A DNA stretch of 64,000 nt from Rhizoclosmatium globosum. Taxonomy: Eukaryota > Chytridiomycota > Chytridiomycetes > Chytridiales > Chytriomycetaceae. The DNA lies in contig MCGO01000193.1 in the NCBI GenBank assembly GCA_002104985.1, positions 1 through 64,000 on the forward strand. The letters run 5' to 3'. The translations under genes and the position numbers were made by a program. Positions 10,859-20,619 of this stretch are shown here, piece after piece (position 1 is the stretch's first letter; each line of letters opens with the position of its first letter). The notes under the pieces were generated by a model that was not told the origin of the DNA, did not search any database, and saw nothing but the letters and a program-made list of their open reading frames with translations.

Positions 10859-12802
10859 TCACTCACGTAGCCACGGCCCGTTCAACAGTTCCTTCAGAGA
10901 AACCCGCTTTCCAACATCAACTTCAAAGATACCCTTTATCAGAGACTTGACCTCGTCTGAACACCCACAACTCTCCAACCGTTCAGCATCATAACCACCC
11001 TGCATAATACTCTGCTGAAGTCGTGGAAGAAACCCATCATTGAACGGCAATCCCCCAGTCACCAGAGCATAAATGATACAACCAAGAGCCCAGACATCAG
11101 AGCTCTCCCCGTTAGCACTGGTAACAGTCCCGCGCAGGTCTTCAGGTGAGCAATAGTGCAAAGATCCAACTCCAAACGAAGCGGTCGACGAGCAAGCGGG
11201 AGAACTTGGCAAGACTTTGTCAAACGCATCTTCGTCTTCGTCTTCATCCTCCTCGGCGATATCGCCATGTATGAAATCGGAAAGACCAAAATCACAAATC
11301 TTGAGTGTGGGTACGAATTCGTTTCCTAGTTTGTCCAGAGATCCCGAACCCATCGACTTCCAGTCCTCCAAGATCATGACATTTTCTAGTTTCAAGTCAC
11401 GGTGAACAATATTTGCTTCAGAGTGGAGATATAGTACTGCTTCAGCGAGTTGTCGAACGAGGGCTTTGACAACAGCTTCCTCGGTAATCCGTCCTTTGAT
11501 AGTCAAATAATCCAACAGACTTCCACCGTGACACAGCTCCGAGACAATACAAAGAGCATCGTCGACTTCCATGACATCATATATCTGCAAAATGTGCGGG
11601 TGCGAGAGAGAAGCCCAAATCCGGGTTTCCTTGTCCATAAGTTTCTTTGCAGACTTGATTTTCGCGTTCTGTTGTTGGAAGTAGGCAGAGATTGCGGGAG
11701 AACTAGAGTTTGTTGAAGCGGAACCAATATCATGCATATGTTTCGGTAACGAGTTTGCATCTAGTTGAATGTCAGTACTTTGAATTGATTGGTCTCCATA
11801 TTAGCTGTACTCTTTCTCTATTCGCTGCGTTCACATATGACTATATGCTCGTTCCTCGCACCACTCCCGCCTTCGGCGACTTTATCGACATTCTGTGTTC
11901 GCTGCGCTCACTCTTTCTTTGTTCGATATGCTCACATCCCTTCGCTCACATCCGGATACTCACGTCCGGCATCTATTATTGCTCGTTCCTCGCATGCTGC
12001 CGACTTCATCCAGACTTCATCCAACTTCCAGGCTCGCTGCGCTCACTTTTTCCTTGTTGTGTACGCTCACAGGATGCGAGAATAAAACGAAAGGACACGT
12101 ACATTGAGCTTGAAGAGAAGTAAGAGAAGGAATAGAAATATGGCGCTTCATTGAAAGACTCTCAAAGGAGGTACCAAGAGAATTGAGGACGGGAGAGGGA
12201 GGAGGAGAGATATTTGGTTTCCGAATGATTTTGATAGCGACTTTCGGAGCGGAAGGATCGGAAGTGGTTGACGCCTCAAAGACACGCGAGAAGGCACCAT
12301 GGCCAATCTCCTTTCCGAGAGTAAAGACATCGAATTGATCGCCTTCTGAGTAGATTCCGTAGCGAGCTGTAGTGTGTTTTTGAGTGAGTATTCCAGATGT
12401 AACAGACAGATAAGATAAGCACGCACCTTCTTCCAAGTCGGCATCACTGACGGAAGCGCGAGAGAACATTGACAAGAACGAAGCTGCCGGCGACAGAACG
12501 GCCTGGTTCTGGTTCGGAATCGCGATTGGAAGGGCCTCTGAGTCACTCTGGCGGCGCTTTGCCGCGACAAGGCGGCCCAGTTTTGAGAGCGAAACAGACG
12601 AAGGCGTCGGCGAACCAAGGCCGTTTAAAGTTGAACTTTGATTTGGCGCTGGATTCGAGGGCGACAAAAGAGTCGTTGACGACGACGAGCGAGGGAGACT
12701 GCGATTCAAGAGACGTGGTGGCGGCAAGGGCTGCGGCTGCGACACCAACTGCGAAGACAGCGTCGATACTTTCGGATACGATGACGTTGTTGTTGTCGAC
12801 AT
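10859..12802 (-). CDS. Ser/Thr protein kinase, CAMK/SNF1-like
   Basis: Three exons (12802-12427, 12366-12103, 11760-10859) join in frame to 513 aa. A Ser/Pro-rich N-terminus of about 130 residues is followed by a kinase domain: glycine loop IGHGAFSRV (about 146-154), VAIK lysine (about 171), IVHRDLKLEN catalytic loop (about 331-340), ICDFGLSDF (about 368-376), a CSPED motif in place of the usual APE, and the DVWALGCIIYALV helix. Two insertions are unusual: about 70 low-complexity residues between the VAIK strand and helix C, and an acidic EEDEDEDEDAF run in the activation segment. The layout suggests the CAMK group, but I cannot name the orthologue. The 342-base second intron contains two diverged copies of a block with CGCTGCGCTCAC. 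It could be regulated through the activation-segment insert. Confidence 0.85.
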
Positions 12803-13352
12803 CAGTGGTCGTGCGTTGGTTCGTTTGTTTCAGTCGCTTTTTTTGGGTTTGAGTTGGGTGGTGCCAGATAAGATCGGAAGCCAGAAGCCACTCATCCACC
12901 CTAAAAACTAATTACACATGGGTCGTTAATCTTGATCGTGCACTGGCGAAAACACACTATATAGTCTACGCTGCAACTTTCAATACTTACCACAACAGCT
13001 TTGAGCATCGATGCGGTCTTTCGGAAGACCCGGGTGACTTTCAATCAAAAATCATACCCCGGAAAAGCCAGAATTTGAGTGTCTTTCATCAAACGCCTCC
13101 CAATCAAAACGAAAACATAAAAATGATTCATTTTTACTTTCAATTTCTACATTGTTCATTTGTTTTGTTTATTTCGTCGGAATCCCTTTCCCACACCATT
13201 TCGGCTCCCAACCCCTTTTAATCCCCTTCAGTGAAAACTATAAATACCGCAAGCTTCTCCCTCTTGCTTTCTTTTCTTCTCACAAACTCGTCCAAAACTC
13301 GAAAAACGCACCCCTTCCCCTCCCTTTCTTGACTCCCTTCCCCTCTTCTTCT
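12803..13352. promoter_or_regulatory. Kinase upstream region
   Basis: Intergenic DNA before the minus-strand kinase. No gene is supported. It contains pyrimidine-rich stretches and leads into the foldback cluster. Confidence 0.4.
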
Positions 13353-13876
13353 TGGATATTGATATCTGATGGCCCAATTGCTCTTACCAACAGAGCAATT
13401 GTTCTTGTCAATATCAATATAAAAGAAAAACAGGGGACTTGGAGTCTACCTTTTTCATGAAGGGGTGCTTGAAAGATTCCTAACTCCACTTTTGATTTTG
13501 ATATCTGCCAGTACACATCTCTCTGCATTCAGAGATTCTTGAGTGTGTGCGTGACAATATCAAAATTGAGAGTCGAGTTTGGGAATTTGCCAAGCTTACT
13601 TCCTCCTTTTCCCCCAATCTATCACTCCACTTTTGATTTTGATATCTGTCAGTACACATATCTTCACCCTCGGAGATTCTCGTGTGTGTCTGACAATATC
13701 AAAATTAAGAGTCGAGTGTTGGATTGTTCCATCACTCTCTCACCTGCTCTCTCACTCTGCTCTTACAAACCTATACACAGATCACCATCATTCATTTTTG
13801 ATATTGATATTTGCGTACGCGCATATTTAATCGCTGAGATATGCGTGTATACAATGTCAATATTAAGAATTAACGT
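13353..13876. repeat. Cluster of four related foldbacks (hairpins)
   Basis: Four imperfect inverted repeats follow each other: about 13353-13425, 13483-13577, 13624-13717 and 13790-13874. All share arms of the type TTTGATTTTGATATCTG on the left and CAATATCAAAATT on the right. Copies 2 and 3 are about 95 bases long and nearly identical in the arms. Copy 1 pairs ATATTGATAT with ATATCAATAT and CAATTGCTCT with AGAGCAATTG around a short loop. Copy 4 pairs GCGCATAT with ATATGCGTG. Stems have bulges and mismatches and loops are short. They could be small foldback (MITE-like) elements or precursors of small RNAs; the sequence alone does not decide. Confidence 0.75.
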
Positions 13877-14035
13877 GAACTAGTGCCTAAGCCAGTCCTT
13901 CGTTTCCACCATAAGCGCCACTTATCACAAGAAATAAACATTGATAAAAACAATAATGTATTTTTTACTTTGATGATGAAAGGGCTGAAACAATGCAACG
14001 TGTCCCGAATCACAAAAAGGGAATCAAACTGAACA

Positions 14036-15098
14036 ATGTCCGATCCAGTCGTGACACCGACGCCAACTTCCCCACCTACAACGTTCTTACCCGCAATCCA
14101 AACTTCAATCATAATGGTTATCTATGGTCTCATTATCGAGGTCTCTATAACAAGTCTCATCTCAATTTCATGTCGCTTCATAACAACAACATCTGTGAAC
14201 TACTACAAATCCGCATCGTTCCTCATCTTATACAACATTGTTTTAATCGCATATAGCCTGTTTGAGATCATCTTGTATCTAGCACAAAGCACGGAGTACG
14301 TTTGCACGTATGTTTACTTTTACGAGAACGCGCTTTTTCATTTGAGCGTTATCATCTTTGACGCCTTCATTTTGTTCAAGATGTATTTCACAACAAGATT
14401 AAAACGTGATCGACGAGGGTTGGCGCTGGCGACGTCAATAATTCTGTTCATTCGGATTGGATGGGCTGTTTACGACACTTGCACATCACGCGGAATATGG
14501 GGCGACAGCGGATGTGAATATGAACAAAATTCAATAAGTAGTGCTGGATATAACATAACCGATATATTTTGCGATTTGTTCGCGACGACCGTCTCAATCG
14601 TCATGAACTGGGGCCTTTTGAGATCAGATTCTTTGTCTCTGGCTCGAGTTTTGGTTGTTGAAAATAGTTGAGTCCATCTTGATTTCGTGTGGATTTTTTG
14701 GATTCATTTGATACTTTCACTCTTATCAGTCACACGATCAAGCATCGTGTTTTCAGCAAACATTGTGTCAATGTACATTGGAATGTCGTCTCCCGACGCT
14801 TTTACAATATGCATTGTATTTACAGCCCAAGTCTATATTTGTAACTCTTTCCATTCGCTTTTGAAGAGCGACTTACTTTCTAATAGATTCTCGATGCATG
14901 AACATGGAACTCTTTACATTTTATTTCCGAAGTCAAACCATAAATTCGGACGACCACTCCATTTCACATGCCATGGAAAGCGATACTTCCGCCGTTTCAA
15001 AAAATCGAATAATTGTCGATGAGATAAATGTAGGAAAGCGTGATAAAAAAGAGTCTCAAAGTTTTCACACGTCTCAAAAGTCAATGCCGGTCGAGTGA
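14036..15098 (+). CDS. 7TM membrane protein, lineage-specific family, copy 1
   Basis: Three exons (14036-14666, 14730-14840, 14887-15098) join in frame to 317 aa. About seven hydrophobic segments are visible (for example SIIMVIYGLIIEVSITSLIS, LFHLSVIIFDAFILFKMYF, LALATSIILFIRIGWAVYD). They are followed by a hydrophilic Ser/Lys-rich tail that would be cytosolic. Signature stretches shared with copies 2-4 are FDAFIxxK, RIGWAVYD, GIW and SAGYNxxDxxxDxFAT. The N-terminus is short and Pro/Thr-rich without a cleavable signal. The fold suggests a receptor or channel-like sensor; I do not recognise a named family. It is the first of three tandem copies, downstream of the foldback cluster. Confidence 0.75.
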
Positions 15099-15361
15099 TT
15101 CGTGTAACACAAAATTCTATGCATAAAAATAAAAAAAGCTAAAATTTTGGGTTTGTGTGTATTTATTGGACACAAGTAACATCACCACCAAATCAATCAG
15201 AAGTTGGATTATCAGCCAAGACAAGTCTTCAATCATCAACACCAATCAAAATAAACGTATGAATCACGAAGAACAATGTCGCTTCATTTCGCAAAAAATG
15301 ATGTAGTCAGAACAATGCATGTCACAAAAAGGCTATTCACAGAAAGAATCCTCCGAAGACA

Positions 15362-16401
15362 ATGCCCAGTCCTGTCGTCACACCGACACTATCACCCCCA
15401 GCCCCACCAGCAACATTCTTTCCTGCAACTCAGACCTCCATCATAATGGTTCTCTTTGGCCTCATCATCGAAGTCTCAATCACCAGCCTCATTTCAACTT
15501 CATGCCGATATATGACAACAACAAGTGAGAATTACTACAAATCAGCTTCGTTTCTTGTCTTCTTCAACGTCATCTCCATCGGATACAGTCTTCTCGAAAT
15601 AGCATTGTATCTGAACCAAAACTCGGAATATATATGCACCGACGTTTACTTTTACGAGAACGCATTATATCATTTGAGCGTCATTGTATTTGACGCGTTT
15701 ATATTGTTCAAAATGTATTTCACAACACGTTTGAATCGCGGTCGCCGTGGTTTGGCAGCGGCGATATTTGTTATTCTTTCAAGTCGAATTGGATGGTCCG
15801 TCTATGATACTTACACGTCTCGTGGTATATGGAGCGACAGCGGCTGTGACTACGAACAAATCCCTGTCAGCAGTGCGGGATATAATGTTACAGATATTTT
15901 GTGTGACTTGTTTGCCACAACAGTCTCCATCACGATGAATTGGGGACTTTTACGGTCTGACTCTTCGTCCCTTGCTCGCGTTTTAGTCATGGAAAACAGT
16001 TGAGTCTTCTTGATTTTAAAAAAGGCTTTCGATGTGGCTGACGACATGCTAGTAATCCGTTCAGCAATTGTCTTCTCTACAAACATTGCGTCCATGTATG
16101 TTGGGATGTCTTCTCTGGACCCTTTCATAACCTGCGTCATTTATACGGCTCAAACTTATATTTGTAAAGGTTTTCTTGATTTAAAACAATGAGTAACTTC
16201 GTACGGATAGATTCTCGTTGCATGAACTTGGAACTCTTTGCATTTGATTTCCGACGCCAAATAATACAATCTGAAGGTCCTAATATTTCAGTTGTGATGG
16301 AGAGCGCTAATTTAAGGAGTCGAATTGATGTGGAAGAGAAACTTACAGACAGACACGATAAAAAGGATTCTCATAGTTTTCACACATCCCAAAAGTCATA
16401 A
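15362..16401 (+). CDS. 7TM membrane protein, lineage-specific family, copy 2
   Basis: Three exons (15362-15998, 16053-16163, 16211-16401) join in frame to 312 aa. Intron positions and phases are identical to copy 1, and most membrane segments are nearly the same (TSIIMVLFGLIIEVSITSLI, FDAFILFKMYFTTRL, SRIGWSVYDTYTSRGIW). This is therefore a recent tandem duplicate. The tail keeps the HDKKDSHSFHTSQKS ending seen in copy 1 (KRDKKESQSFHTSQKS), suggesting a conserved cytosolic motif. Confidence 0.75.
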
Positions 16402-16408
16402 AGTTCCT

Positions 16409-17115
16409 ATGATTATTAAACCTGACATTTCGGTAAATTTCTTTGTGTTCTTAAATCAGAAACGGTTGAACAATTCGTACCTTCCACCCTCTGCCTCAAT
16501 CGATGAAGTTTTCGTGAACCCTGCGCAAAGCGCCATTCTTATAATGACTTTTGGTCTTACGGCTGAGGTGTCAATTACAGGCTTGATTTCCACAATCTGT
16601 CGATACATCACAACGACGTCCACAAACTTCCGTTCAACAGCCTTATTCCTCTCAGTATTTAATTTTCTCACAATTTTATACAACGTTATGCTGGTGTATG
16701 ACTTTCTCGCACAAAAGTCCGAGTATGTGTGTGTAAACCTTGAACTATATCAAATGTTGTATGGCATGTTCTTGTCATGATGTTTGACGTGTTTATTCTA
16801 TTCAAGACGTATTATACTTCAAGATTAAAAAAATATAGAGTCTTCTTGGCTGCCGCGATAACCATAATTGTCACGAGTCGGTTCATTTGGGCTGTTTATG
16901 ATATTGCAACCTCTCATGGAGAATGGAATGTTAAATACTGCAGTTACTATCAAAATTCCATCAGCAACGCTGGATTTAACATAACTGATATTATTTGTGA
17001 CATTTTTGCAACGACAGTAACTCTGATTATGAATTGGAACCTTCTTGTGTCACAAGAATCATCGCTGATACAAGTTACTTTTTTGACCTCGATTTATTCG
17101 CATGTTATTTACTAG
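16409..17115 (+). pseudogene. 7TM family copy 3, frameshifted and 3'-truncated
   Basis: The frame from 16409 matches copies 1 and 2 (ILIMTFGLTAEVSITGLIST) up to about 16760. There the reading must change by one base to continue as ..VVWHVLVMMFDVFILFKTYY. One A missing from the run in ATATCAAATG explains the shift. The body then follows the family to SLIQVT, but the two C-terminal exons (last helix and HTSQKS tail) are absent and the frame stops at 17115. The N-terminus is also unlike the other copies. This is a decayed third tandem copy, unless the base loss is a consensus error. Confidence 0.65.
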
Positions 17116-17457
17116 ACGGTGTCACAAAATAGATATCAACGTTGTTGACATGAACAAGAAGGACCCTAAATTAGAAGTCCACATAAAATGCAACCAATCA
17201 CTCGAAATAAAAGTGAGCAGGTGCGTTTTAAGAGTAGTTTATGATAAATTTATAATCTATTAAAAGAATCAGCTGATCTTGACGTCGCCACCATTCACCT
17301 CAAGAAAACCCACTAGCTGCTATCTAAAAGCTTATATCCACTTTACAGAAAAGTACGGCGATACAGCCACCATTTTTTAACGACATTTTCCATCTCAAAC
17401 CCGCTTCTTCAAGAGTGTGACCATCCATCCCACCTTGCTTCCAAACAACAGACATCA

Positions 17458-17973
17458 ATGCCTACCCCACGTTCGTTTCCACAGCCACGCCTTGGGATTC
17501 CATCAGCGAGAGGAATCACGGGCAGCGGACTTGATTCAGCACCGAATCTATCCCACACCGTTTCATCCCCCACAGCAACAGTATCGTCCTCCTTCAGCCA
17601 AAGCTCTTCAGCATCAGCCTGGCTCTTTGCACTCACTGGATTCCGGCTGAGTAGCCCTTCAAAGCCGATTCCACATCCAACAAAGGTTTGTTGAGTCACT
17701 TGCCGAAACCCTCGTTTAACCAGATCCCTTCAAACAAAGCAAACCAAGGTCCACACGCGTCGAAGATCTTCCGCAACTATTAAGATTCAATCTGAAGAAA
17801 CTGCAGGATTCGATGACTCCTTCATTGCTTTCTGTGGCTGGCTCGTAAACTATGCCATCTTGTTTGCAGTTGTCCACATGTACGTAACTCGCTTGGCCAC
17901 GATCGAACTTGCCCCAACAGACTATGCTCTGATTCTCGCAATCGTACGCGTGACATTATTGGGCGGAATATGA
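17458..17973 (+). CDS. Small membrane protein, unknown
   Basis: Two exons (17458-17685, 17740-17973) join in frame to 153 aa across an intron starting GTTTGTTGAG and ending CAAACAAAG. The first half is Ser/Pro-rich and probably disordered. The second half has a basic patch (KVHTRRRSS) then a hydrophobic stretch (FIAFCGWLVNYAILFAVV) and a weaker one near the C-terminus (DYALILAIVRVTLLGG). It looks like a one- or two-pass membrane protein with a cytosolic N-terminus. No family recognised. It converges on the siroheme synthase, whose stop lies at 18110. Confidence 0.5.
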
Positions 17974-18109
17974 CAGATATCAGCCTGACACATTATCTTA
18001 TCCATTCGCATTGTCAACACTCTCGGAGCACAAACGCAATACTCCATTCGCAATCAATATCCAAATAAAGCACATTTTCATTTTCTTGAAATTATTGTCC
18101 ATAAGAATA

Positions 18110-20060
18110 TCACTCCCTCGCCCCTTGCAGAACAGTGCAGACGTCTCCCACAACCAATAGCGCAGGACTTCCAACTCCTGCCGCAACAACCTTTTCTGCC
18201 ATATCCGCCAATGTGCCAAATACCACTCTTTCCCCTTCAATTGTCCCTTTTTCGATAACTGCAGCCTCAACCTCTTTAGGGTACCCACTCGCAACAAACT
18301 TTTCACAAAGCCCTTTCATTCTCGCAATCGGCATAAACACAACAGTAGTACGCATCCCATTGCCCCATTGAGGAATATCAGGCCACCGACCACCCTCCCC
18401 ACGTGCAGTAAGCACAAGAATACTCTCGCTTTTTCCTTTAAACGTTACTGGAATACCCGCACTTCCCAGAACTCCATTGACGCTACTAACACCACAACAC
18501 ACCTCAACATTCACACCATGACTTCTTAGGTACAACACCTCCTCGCCTCCCCGCCCAAACAAGAATGGATCTCCACCCTTCAGTCGAACAACCCGTCGAC
18601 GTCCTTGTTTGACAGCATCCAGACAAAGTCGATTTGCAAGGTCTTGAATATCATCACTCGCGCCTTTTTCCTTTTTCGGGAGTTTTATGATGGGAACTCC
18701 TGCGGGAACAAAGTCTAGAATCTCTTGCGACACCAATACATCTGTCACGATGGTATCTGCAGCTTGTAGTTGTTGGACTGCACCGACTGTAAGCAACGAA
18801 AGAGCACCAGGCCCAGCTCCAACGAGAACGACTGTTGCTGTATATCCGTTCGCCTTGTTTTTGAGTTTTGGAAGTTGGATAGATTCAGAGCTAGACAGTG
18901 CCGAGGTGGAGCGAGGTGATGGAGAGGTAGAGTCAATGAGGGGAATATCCAAGTCGCGTGTTCCAGGAAGTACTCGTTTCACGAAAGATATCAAGATGCG
19001 AAGGGGAAAGATCCATAGAGTCGCCCAGAACCGAATCCAGAAACCAATGACACTGTGCAAAGCCTTGACGGGATCTTTGGACACTTGATTCCAGCTATTG
19101 CCTTCCTCTGTTGAAGTATCCTTCTTCCGAGATGATGACGTCGAAGAAGCAGATGGCGGCAGAGTATCCCCACGTTCATATGCCTCCAACAGCCTCACAA
19201 CGTCCTCCTCTTCAATATCCGCCATTTCCTCAAAACTCCATGAATCGCATAATTTCGACATCCAAGTCATACGTTTCTTGACTAATCCACCAGCTCCAGG
19301 CGGAGTCGGAGTGTTTTTGACACGAGAACGGAGTTGAGCAATTTTCGCGACCGCCTCCGCGAATCGGGGAGGTAGAGACTTTTGAATGTGAGTTCTTAGA
19401 CGCGCAGCTAGACGCGGGCCGCCTCCGTTTGTCGATACACCAATCTAAAGCAGGTCAACAACACACACCATTCAACCAACTAAACAAACCTGCACGGGAC
19501 CCTCCTTCATCACAGCAACAAAGTAAAAATCGCATAAATCCGGAACGTCAGCGCAGTTCACGGGAATGCGTAGGGCACGCGAACACTCAGCAATGTTTCT
19601 GCTTTCAGCTGGTTCATCAAGACAGCCAAGCACAACATCAAACGTCCTTTCTCTTGATTTAGACTATTGCCTCCAATCAATCAAATCTCACTTTGGGTTC
19701 TCGTTCTCATCCAAACCACTGAGCACATCCAAGTACAAGTCCTCCACTCCCTCAAACGATGCATCAATATGTCGAACGAGTCCGGGATTAATAAACCGAT
19801 CCTTAAGGCCTTCGATGGATAGTTAGTGTACAGTCCTTCCGCATTCGATGCTTATTCGATGCTTATTCGATGCTTATTCGATGCTCACCTTCACACAGTT
19901 CATCTTTTGGACACAGAACCGACACTTTTGCATTCGCATCCATCGCATGTCCAACCCGCGAAAGCGCTTCTCGGTTCCCGCCAATCACAAGAACTTCCTT
20001 GTCTTTGAGACGGAGGGAAACGAGAAGGCCCTGCGATTGCGATGATTCGCTGGTGCTCAT
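18110..20060 (-). CDS. Fused siroheme synthase: precorrin-2 dehydrogenase/ferrochelatase plus uroporphyrinogen-III methyltransferase
   Basis: Four exons (20060-19889, 19809-19692, 19646-19490, 19444-18110) join in frame to 593 aa. The first part is Met8-like: LLVSLRLKDKEVLVIGG with a Rossmann glycine motif, then NCADVPDLCDFYFVAVM and GVSTNGGGPRLAARLR. The C-terminal part from about residue 354 is a SAM-dependent uroporphyrinogen-III methyltransferase: VVLVGAGPGA, RLKGGDPFLFGRGGEE, and GIPVTFKG. Together this is the CysG arrangement, turning uroporphyrinogen III into siroheme for sulfite and nitrite reductase. Between the domains lies an uncommon hydrophobic segment at about residues 281-304 (VIGFWIRFW..LRILISFV) that could hold the enzyme on a membrane. 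Intron 1 contains four 11-base TTCGATGCTTA units (19844-19887), the last of which forms the splice donor. Confidence 0.9.
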
Positions 20061-20257
20061 CGAATGACGTCAATGGAAAGATTTGATAAAAACGAATGAG
20101 AACGAAATCCATGTTTCTTCTTTCTTTTCTTTCTTCTGCTTCTTTTCTTTTGTTTCTCTATGGCTAAGTAAACACATGACGCGATAATCACGGTTGAAAG
20201 TAGCGCCTCCACACAGTCTTCATAAATAATTGTTTGAATTGAAACTTTCATGAAATA

Positions 20258-20593
20258 ATGGCTCGTCTCTCCTCCACCCTGAAAGCGACTGACTGGAAAC
20301 CCGTCTTCAAGCTTAAGTTTGCTTCAGTGTTCCTCCCGCCTGTATTCCCACCAAGCGACGCAAATATCTCTTTCTTCCCGAAGGATCCATCACGTAAACG
20401 TCAAAAGAACACCCCTAGTTCAAAAGAAGGTCTTATGGGTGATCGAATAGAGTCTGAATCTCAGGAGTTAAACCTGGAAGGATACATAACCATAATATAT
20501 CATGTCTTAATTGGCCAAATAATATTATTCTTATATTTATATCGCATTTATTTGGCCGTAGCCAATACTACCCAATATTTCACTTTCTATTAA
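20258..20593 (+). CDS. Possible small ORF, doubtful
   Basis: An ATG-started frame of 111 codons lies upstream of the siroheme synthase in the opposite direction. The N-terminal half (ATDWKPVFKLKFASVFLPP) is plausible protein. The C-terminal half becomes AT-rich, with IIYHVLIGQIILFLYLYRIY as a possible membrane helix. No family is recognised and no intron support exists. It could be chance. Confidence 0.2.
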   Translation: MARLSSTLKATDWKPVFKLKFASVFLPPVFPPSDANISFFPKDPSRKRQKNTPSSKEGLMGDRIESESQELNLEGYITIIYHVLIGQIILFLYLYRIYLAVANTTQYFTFY

Positions 20594-20619
20594 AAAGCAA
20601 TAAACTCATAATTATCTGT

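Noticed and set aside
17409..17699. Minus-strand ORF opposite the small membrane gene
   Set aside because: It overlaps the better supported spliced plus-strand gene and has no recognisable features.
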